Both the position numbers and the translations under genes were made by a program. The notes below the pieces were generated by a model that worked only from the letters and a program-made list of their open reading frames with translations, was not told where the DNA came from and made no database searches. Shown one piece after another: positions 59,014 through 64,000 of a stretch of DNA of 64,000 nt. The stretch is from assembly GCA_964250615.1 (NCBI GenBank), contig CAXUGM010000019.1. The stretch is one strand, 5' to 3'. Origin of the DNA: Blautia sp900556555. Lineage in GTDB: Bacteria; Bacillota; Clostridia; Lachnospirales; Lachnospiraceae. How positions within the stretch are numbered: the stretch's first letter is position 1; the number at the start of each line of letters is the position of its first letter.

Positions 59014-60381
59014 GTGGCAAAAAGACAAGTACAGACAGACATGACCGCAGGGAATCCAGCCGGAATTATTTTAAACTTTACGATTCCCATTTTTATAGGA
59101 AACTTATTTCAGCAGTTTTACAGCATGGCAGATACGGTCATTGTAGGAAAATTTGTGGGGACCAAGGCACTGGCAGCAGTTGGAAGCGTGGGAACCATCA
59201 TGTTTTTGATCCTTGGTTTTCTCCAGGGGCTCACAGCAGGATTCACTGTGCTGACAGCTCAGAGATTCGGGGCAGGAGATATGAAGGGGATGAGAAAAAC
59301 AGTGGGAACTGCTGCTGTGCTTTCAGGAATCAGTGTGGTGGTTATGACGGCAGGCAGTATGTTGTTTATGAAGCCACTTCTGACTTTTATGCATACACCA
59401 AAGGATATCTTTCAGGATGCCTATACCTATATTATGATTATTTGTGCAGGGATTATTGCCACCGTGCTTTATAACCTGCTGTCCAGTATCTTGCGGGCAC
59501 TGGGTGACAGCAAGACACCGCTGTATTTCCTGATTTTATCTGCGGGTTTAAATATCGGCCTGGATTTGCTCCTGATCATTGTTTTTGACATGGGTGCAGC
59601 AGGAGCGGCTTATGCAACCGTCATTGCACAGGGGGTATCCGGTGTGGGATGCCTGTTCTATATCTGGAAAAAAGTGCCGTTATTAAAGCTTGAAAAAGAG
59701 GACTTCCGGCCAGAAGGTTATCTGGCAAAGATGCAGCTTAGTGTAGGGCTTCCAATGGCTTTGCAGTATTCCATTACAGCCATTGGAACCATGATGGTAC
59801 AGTCCTCCTTAAATCTTCTGGGCTCTATGTCCGTGGCTGCCTATACTGCGGCAAATAAAATCGAACAGATTGGAACACAGGCTTATGTGGCACTTGGCAC
59901 CACCATGGCAACCTATTGTGCTCAGAACATGGGAGCAGGACAGATTAAGAGAATTCGTCAGGGATTCCGCAGTGCGACCATTATGGGCAGCATTTATGGG
60001 GTGCTTCTGGCAATCCCAATGATGACCGTGGGAAAATATCTGGTAAACCTGTTTGTATCTGACAATGTGGTTCAGATTATGGGACAGGCAGATGTTTATC
60101 TGAAGTGGACCTTTATCTTCATGATTCCACTGGCCATTGTCAATATTTACCGAAATGGAATTCAGGGAATGGGTTACGGTATCCTGCCTATGATGGCAGG
60201 AGTGGCAGAACTTGTGGGAAGAGGTGCAGTGGCTATGGTGGCTGGATGGAAACGCAGCTTCGTAGGTGCCTGCCTTGCCAGCCCTGCTGCTTGGATTCTG
60301 GCAGGAGGACTGCTGATTTTCATGTACTTTAAAGTAGTGAAGGAGCAGGAGAAGAGGTTTGTGGGGAGTGAGGAACTTTGA
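59014..60381 (+). CDS. MATE family efflux transporter
   Basis: The 455-aa protein has twelve predicted helices and the typical MATE N-terminal block NFTIPIFIGNLFQQFYSMADTVIVGKFVGTKALAAVGSVGTIMFLILGF, plus the second repeat SVGLPMALQYSITAIGTMMVQSSLNLLGSMSVAAYTAANKIEQIGTQAYVALGTTMATYCAQNMGAG. Such proteins export cationic drugs or metabolites using a Na+ or H+ gradient; the substrate is unknown. I chose GTG 59014 behind AAGAGGG rather than the far upstream ATG. The last 4 bp overlap the phosphoesterase gene. Confidence 0.93.
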   Translation: MAKRQVQTDMTAGNPAGIILNFTIPIFIGNLFQQFYSMADTVIVGKFVGTKALAAVGSVGTIMFLILGFLQGLTAGFTVLTAQRFGAGDMKGMRKTVGTAAVLSGISVVVMTAGSMLFMKPLLTFMHTPKDIFQDAYTYIMIICAGIIATVLYNLLSSILRALGDSKTPLYFLILSAGLNIGLDLLLIIVFDMGAAGAAYATVIAQGVSGVGCLFYIWKKVPLLKLEKEDFRPEGYLAKMQLSVGLPMALQYSITAIGTMMVQSSLNLLGSMSVAAYTAANKIEQIGTQAYVALGTTMATYCAQNMGAGQIKRIRQGFRSATIMGSIYGVLLAIPMMTVGKYLVNLFVSDNVVQIMGQADVYLKWTFIFMIPLAIVNIYRNGIQGMGYGILPMMAGVAELVGRGAVAMVAGWKRSFVGACLASPAAWILAGGLLIFMYFKVVKEQEKRFVGSEEL

Positions 60382-61172
60382 AAAAATTTAAAACAGTAAC
60401 TTATACGATACATTCTCATAAATTGCATAACCAGGGCTTTACCATTGCCATGATCAGTGACCTGCACAACGTGGAGCTGGGAGCAGGCAATGCCAATCTC
60501 CTTCATGCCATAGAGGCTGCACATCCTGATATCATCTGCATTGCAGGAGACCTGGTGCTTGGTAAAAAAGCGAAATCAGTAAAACCTGCTTATGAGTTCA
60601 TCAAAAAAGCAATTAAGATAGCACCTGTTTATTACGGATTGGGAAACCATGAGCAGCGGATGAAAAAATATTCCGAAGTTTATGGAAAAGAGTATCTGGT
60701 ATTTGAAAAAAAGATTCAGAAACTGGGAGTTATGATGCTGGAAAACAGCAGCAGTTCTCTGGAAATAAAAGGTGAACAAGTTCAGATCACCGGGCTGGCT
60801 TTGCAGGAAGAATACTACCAAAAAGGGAAGAAAATCCAACTGTCCTTAAAAACAATGAACCGCCTGGCAGGAAAAGCATCCAAAGAAAGGTTTCATATCC
60901 TTCTGGCACATACGCCAAGGTATGGAGATACTTACCTGGACTGGGGCGGGGATTTGATTCTTGCAGGGCATTATCATGGAGGAATGATGCGTCTGCCAAT
61001 TCTTGGCGGTGTCATCAGCCCGGACTTTAAACTGTTTCCTAAATATTGCAGGGGAGACTTTCATAGACAGGACAGGCATCTGATCGTCAGTGCAGGACTT
61101 GGGGAACACACTCTGCCCATCCGGATTTTCAATCCCAGGGAGCTGGTGCTGATTCACTGTGTGCCGGAATAA
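60378..61172 (+). CDS. Metallophosphoesterase family protein
   Basis: A 264-aa calcineurin-like phosphoesterase. The di-metal site is present: MISDLHN with Asp and His (residues 25-31), IAGDLV, GLGNHEQR and HTPRYGD followed by LILAGHYHGGMMRLPILGG. The N-terminal part starts at a TTG inside the MATE stop codon (TTGA overlap), so translation is coupled. No signal peptide is seen. The substrate is unknown; relatives hydrolyse lipid or nucleotide phosphodiesters. It ends 98 bp before scpA. Confidence 0.9.
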   Translation: MKKFKTVTYTIHSHKLHNQGFTIAMISDLHNVELGAGNANLLHAIEAAHPDIICIAGDLVLGKKAKSVKPAYEFIKKAIKIAPVYYGLGNHEQRMKKYSEVYGKEYLVFEKKIQKLGVMMLENSSSSLEIKGEQVQITGLALQEEYYQKGKKIQLSLKTMNRLAGKASKERFHILLAHTPRYGDTYLDWGGDLILAGHYHGGMMRLPILGGVISPDFKLFPKYCRGDFHRQDRHLIVSAGLGEHTLPIRIFNPRELVLIHCVPE

Positions 61173-61270
61173 GTAGTGCAAAGGAAAAACCGGACATGCT
61201 AGACTTTTCAGATAAAATAGTGTAGAATGACTTTCAGCGACAAAATTCCAGAAAAAGGATGAGAGAAACC

Positions 61271-62023
61271 ATGGGAATCCCAGTAAAGCTTCAGGTATTT
61301 GAAGGCCCATTAGATTTGCTTTTGCACCTGATTGAAAAAAACAAAGTAAATATTTACGATATTCCCATTGTGGAAATCACCAATCAGTATATGGACTACA
61401 TCCATCAAATGGAGCGGGAAGACTTAAATGTCATGAGTGAGTTCATGGTCATGGCGGCTACCCTGATTTCCATTAAATGCCGGATGCTTCTCCCAAGAGA
61501 AGTCACAGAAGAGGGAGAAGAGGAAGACCCAAGAGAGGAACTGGTGCGTCAGCTTCTGGAATACAAGATGTACAAATATATGTCTTACGAACTTCGTGAC
61601 CGTATGGCTGAGGCAGCCAAAAATGTATATAAGCTGCCAACTATTCCAAAGGAAGTCCTGTCCTACCGGGAACCAGTGGACACAGAAGACCTGCTGGATG
61701 GTCTGACCTTAGAAAAACTCAATCAGATTTTTCAAAGTGTGATGAAAAGACAGGAAGACAAGATTGATCCCATCCGGAGCAAATTCGGAAAAATTGAAAA
61801 AGAAGAAGTCAGCCTTCCGGAAAAGATGGAGGAAATTGAAGCTTATGCTCTGGAACATAAAACCTTCCGTTTCCGTCAGCTGTTACAGAAACAGGCCAGC
61901 AAAGTCCAGATTATCGTTACCTTTCTGGCAATCCTGGAGCTGATGAAAACAGGGAAAATCCGTATCAGCCAGAAACAGCTGTTTGATGAAATTGAGATAG
62001 AATCTCTGCAGGAGAGAGGATGA
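61271..62023 (+). CDS. scpA: Segregation and condensation protein A
   Basis: ScpA (250 aa) is the kleisin that links the SMC dimer in the bacterial condensin complex. The N-terminal kleisin part VKLQVFEGPLDLLLHLIEKNKVNIYDIPIVEITNQYMDYI and the C-terminal winged helix (FLAILELMKTGKIRISQKQLFDEIEI) are both typical. I chose ATG 61271, giving MGIPVKLQV, over ATG 61259, which lies directly after AAAAGG without spacing. scpB follows after 3 bp, the conserved order. Confidence 0.95.
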   Translation: MGIPVKLQVFEGPLDLLLHLIEKNKVNIYDIPIVEITNQYMDYIHQMEREDLNVMSEFMVMAATLISIKCRMLLPREVTEEGEEEDPREELVRQLLEYKMYKYMSYELRDRMAEAAKNVYKLPTIPKEVLSYREPVDTEDLLDGLTLEKLNQIFQSVMKRQEDKIDPIRSKFGKIEKEEVSLPEKMEEIEAYALEHKTFRFRQLLQKQASKVQIIVTFLAILELMKTGKIRISQKQLFDEIEIESLQERG

Positions 62024-62026
62024 AAT

Positions 62027-62602
62027 ATGGAAACAAATCAGAAAAAAATAGAAGGTGCAATAGAAGCACTTCTCTTTGCCATGGGTAGCTCCGTAGAACT
62101 TTCCGCACTGGCAAAAGCCATTGGTCATGACCAGGAGACAACCAGGAAAATCGTGCGGAATATGATGCTGAACTACCAGGAAGAGAGCCGGGGGATCAAA
62201 ATCATAGAATTGGAAAACTCCTTTCAGATGTGTACCAAAGAAGAATATTATGAATATCTGGTAAATATGGCACTACAGCCCAAGAAAGCAGTTCTCTCTG
62301 ATGTGATGCTGGAGACCCTGTCCATCATCGCTTACAAACAGCCGGTGACAAAAATTGAAATCGAAAAAATCAGAGGTGTAAAATGCGACCATGCAGTGTC
62401 AAAGCTGATGGAATACAATCTGGTGCAGGAAGTAGGGAGGCTGGATGCCCCGGGAAAACCAATCCTTTTGGGAACCACAGAAGAATTCCTGCGAAACTTC
62501 GGTGTGCAGGGATTAGATGAGCTGCCGGAAATCGATCCTGTACAGATGGAAGACTTCAAGGCAGAAGCAGAAGAAGAGATTCAATTACAGTTAAATTTAT
62601 AA
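62027..62602 (+). CDS. scpB: Segregation and condensation protein B
   Basis: ScpB (191 aa) is the second accessory subunit of the SMC condensin, a dimer of two winged-helix domains. The pattern is clear: KIEGAIEALLFAMGSSVELSALAKAIGHD, then VMLETLSIIAYKQPVTKIEIEKIRGVKCDHAVSKLMEYNLVQEVGRLDAPGKPILLGTTEEFLRNFGVQGLDELP. The acidic C-terminus follows. It is 3 bp after scpA. A large structured hairpin and array 3 lie downstream. Confidence 0.95.
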   Translation: METNQKKIEGAIEALLFAMGSSVELSALAKAIGHDQETTRKIVRNMMLNYQEESRGIKIIELENSFQMCTKEEYYEYLVNMALQPKKAVLSDVMLETLSIIAYKQPVTKIEIEKIRGVKCDHAVSKLMEYNLVQEVGRLDAPGKPILLGTTEEFLRNFGVQGLDELPEIDPVQMEDFKAEAEEEIQLQLNL

Positions 62603-62622
62603 GGAAAACTTAGCCAGACAGC

Positions 62623-62720
62623 AAAAAAATAGCATTGCGGCAGCAGATAAATCTCCCGTTCCGTTTCAAGCGGAATCTAATAGTTCCAATGGTTTATCGG
62701 CTGAAATGCTATTTTTTTTA
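62623..62720. terminator. Large nested hairpin with T-run after scpB
   Basis: Three nested stems: AAAAAAATAGCATT with AATGCTATTTTTTT at the base, CAGC-ag-ATAAA with TTTAT-cg-GCTG in the middle and TTCCG-TTTCAAG-CGGAA at the tip. The base ends in a T-run, so it can act as a terminator. At about 98 nt it is much longer than normal ones and may be a small RNA or a mobile palindrome. Confidence 0.75.
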
Positions 62721-62725
62721 ATTTT

Positions 62726-63020
62726 GGCCTACATTTCCAGCCCCGAAATAGGTCAGAATTAATAGAATTAGCTTTTTTAGCCTACATTTCCAACCATCAA
62801 ATAGGTTAGAATTAATAGAATCAACTTTTTTGGCCTACATTTAGCTCTCTTAAAGTAGGTGGAATACACTAAAGGATGATTTATAGCCTATTTTGCTTCG
62901 GAAAAAGTAGGTTGGAAACTCACAAACTTCTTGTTCTGGCCTATTTGAAGCATAGAAAAGTAAGTTGAATACAGCTTTTTCCCAATATCAACCTATTTCC
63001 CACATATTGCAGGGCTGCAC
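62726..63020. repeat. Phased dyad array 3 (52-53 bp period, 6 units)
   Basis: CCTA starts at 62728, 62781, 62834, 62887, 62940 and 62992. TAGG follows 21 bp later (22 in one, TAAG in one, and the last half-site is degenerate). Steps are 52-53 bp. The first two units and their spacers are near-identical direct repeats. It ends about 75 bp before the second D-Ala-D-Ala carboxypeptidase gene. Confidence 0.9.
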
Positions 63021-63094
63021 CGAGATATTGCAAGTAAAAACCATGCATGTTTTCTCCCACCTCCACATAAGGTTTAAAAAGGAGCGTGCAAAAT

Positions 63095-64000
63095 ATGAAG
63101 AAACCATGCAGAACAATCCTGGCAATCTTCCTGCTTGTCACAGGAATTATAATCAATCCATTTATTTCTTATGCAGAAAGTGACACAGAAACCACAGACC
63201 CTGGGAATCTCTATGCATTGTCTGCCGTGCTCATGGACGGAACATCTGGCAGGGTATTGTACGGAAAAAACGCAACAGAGCCAAGAGCCATGGCCAGCAC
63301 CACGAAGATTATGACTTGTATCCTAATCTTGGAGCAGGGGAACCTGGAGGACATAGCCACGGCTTCCGGTTATGCAGCTTCCATGCCAAAAGTCCATTTG
63401 GGTGCAGCCGAAGGAGAAACCTTTTATGTGAAAGATCTGCTATATTCCCTCATGCTGGAAAGCCACAATGATTCTGCTGTGATTCTGGCAGAATATCTTG
63501 GGGGAAATGTCTCCGGCTTTGCAGCGAAAATGAATGAAAAAGCAAGGGAAATCGGCTGTACCGATACCTGGTTTATCACTCCAAACGGATTAGATGCCCA
63601 GGAGGAGGTGCAGGGAGAAGTGAAAAAGCACCATACCACAGCCGAAGACCTGGGAAAAATCATGCGGTACTGTATTTTACAATCCCCTGAAAAAGAAACA
63701 TTTTTGGAAATCACCAGGACATCCAGTTACAGCTTCTGTGACGCAGAAGGGAAAAGAAACTTTTCCTGCAATAATCACAATGCCTTTCTCTCTATGATGG
63801 ATGGAGCACTAAGCGGGAAAACCGGATTTACCTCTGAGGCAGGATATTGTTATATAGGGGCTTTAGAGCGGGATGGGAAAACTCTGATTGTAGCACTGCT
63901 AGGCTGCGGCTGGCCAAATAACAAAAGTTACAAATGGCAGGACACCAGGAAACTTATGGAATATGGGCTGGAGCATTACAGTCTTCATGCACTTTCCGAG
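63095..64000 (+). CDS. Second D-alanyl-D-alanine carboxypeptidase, cut by window end
   Basis: The gene starts at ATG 63095 behind AAAAAGGAGC and runs past 64000; 302 codons are present. Residues 1-27 form a signal peptide (ILAIFLLVTGIIINPFISYA). The catalytic motifs are STTK at 68-71, SHN at 123-125 (in place of the SGN of the 57720 gene) and KTG at 242-244. It is related to the 57720 protein but clearly different in sequence, so it is an older paralogue, not a recent copy. Like it, it stands directly behind a phased dyad array, which suggests shared control. Confidence 0.9.
   Translation, partial: MKKPCRTILAIFLLVTGIIINPFISYAESDTETTDPGNLYALSAVLMDGTSGRVLYGKNATEPRAMASTTKIMTCILILEQGNLEDIATASGYAASMPKVHLGAAEGETFYVKDLLYSLMLESHNDSAVILAEYLGGNVSGFAAKMNEKAREIGCTDTWFITPNGLDAQEEVQGEVKKHHTTAEDLGKIMRYCILQSPEKETFLEITRTSSYSFCDAEGKRNFSCNNHNAFLSMMDGALSGKTGFTSEAGYCYIGALERDGKTLIVALLGCGWPNNKSYKWQDTRKLMEYGLEHYSLHALSE

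Noticed and set aside
62965..63183. Short ORF over array 3 and the start of the second carboxypeptidase
   Set aside because: It runs through the repeat units and in the wrong frame of the gene at 63095; no ribosome binding site is present.

Overview
The window looks like a chromosomal segment of a low-GC, spore-forming gut Firmicute, most likely a Lachnospiraceae member close to Blautia, Dorea or Ruminococcus. The taxon is an inference. It rests on T-box control of pheST and leuS, SpoIID and SleB type spore genes, DUF2325/DUF3793/EFR1 family proteins, RemA-gmk-rpoZ order, a Firmicute-type 6S RNA and sigma-A promoters with 17-bp spacers. No tRNA, rRNA, CRISPR array or intact insertion sequence is visible.

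Region 1 (1-8,850) is a metal and transport region with much decay. It holds remnants of a cation-efflux transporter, a fur-like gene joined to a P-type ATPase, an ABC ATPase and a permease. Between them lie an intact feoAB and an intact DUF2325-DUF3793-flavodoxin operon. Both iron-related units carry the same dyad, TTAG-N6-CTAA, over or next to the -10 box, which suggests one metalloregulator. A GntR/YtrA regulator with its own palindromic operator heads the decayed ABC cassette.

Region 2 (8,850-38,500) is mostly core metabolism and translation: leuA, sleB-like, thrC, pckA, 6S RNA, galM, spoIID-like, yihY, T-box-pheST, a histidine phosphatase, an Rpn/PD-(D/E)XK nuclease cassette, a small P-loop kinase-like gene, queA, a frameshifted HTH-membrane regulator, an ASKHA-domain protein, tyrA-aroA on the minus strand, a divergent EF-G paralogue, an orphan membrane protein and T-box-leuS.

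Region 3 (38,500-46,000) is accessory: an ASCH protein, a beta-lactamase-fold serine hydrolase, a SpoU methylase, an EFR1 flavodoxin-ferredoxin fusion, a YhhN protein, an sdpR-sdpI pair with two clear operators, and rqcH.

Region 4 (46,000-64,000) is housekeeping again: yicC-remA-gmk-rpoZ, rimO-pgsA-cinA-like, alaS, rpsU, cls, a COG4905 membrane protein, a D-Ala-D-Ala carboxypeptidase, a MATE exporter, a phosphoesterase, scpAB and a second carboxypeptidase cut by the window end.

The most unusual signal is a family of three intergenic arrays (38,927-39,215; 57,210-57,480; 62,726-63,020). Each is built of about six units of RRCCTAY-N16-RTAGGYT with a 52-53 bp period. Half-sites are 21 bp apart inside a unit and 31-32 bp apart between units, that is about two and three helical turns, so all sites face the same side of the DNA. 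Two arrays lie directly upstream of the two D-Ala-D-Ala carboxypeptidase genes, and arrays 1 and 2 share a 37-nt exact inverted match. I know of no described element with this layout.
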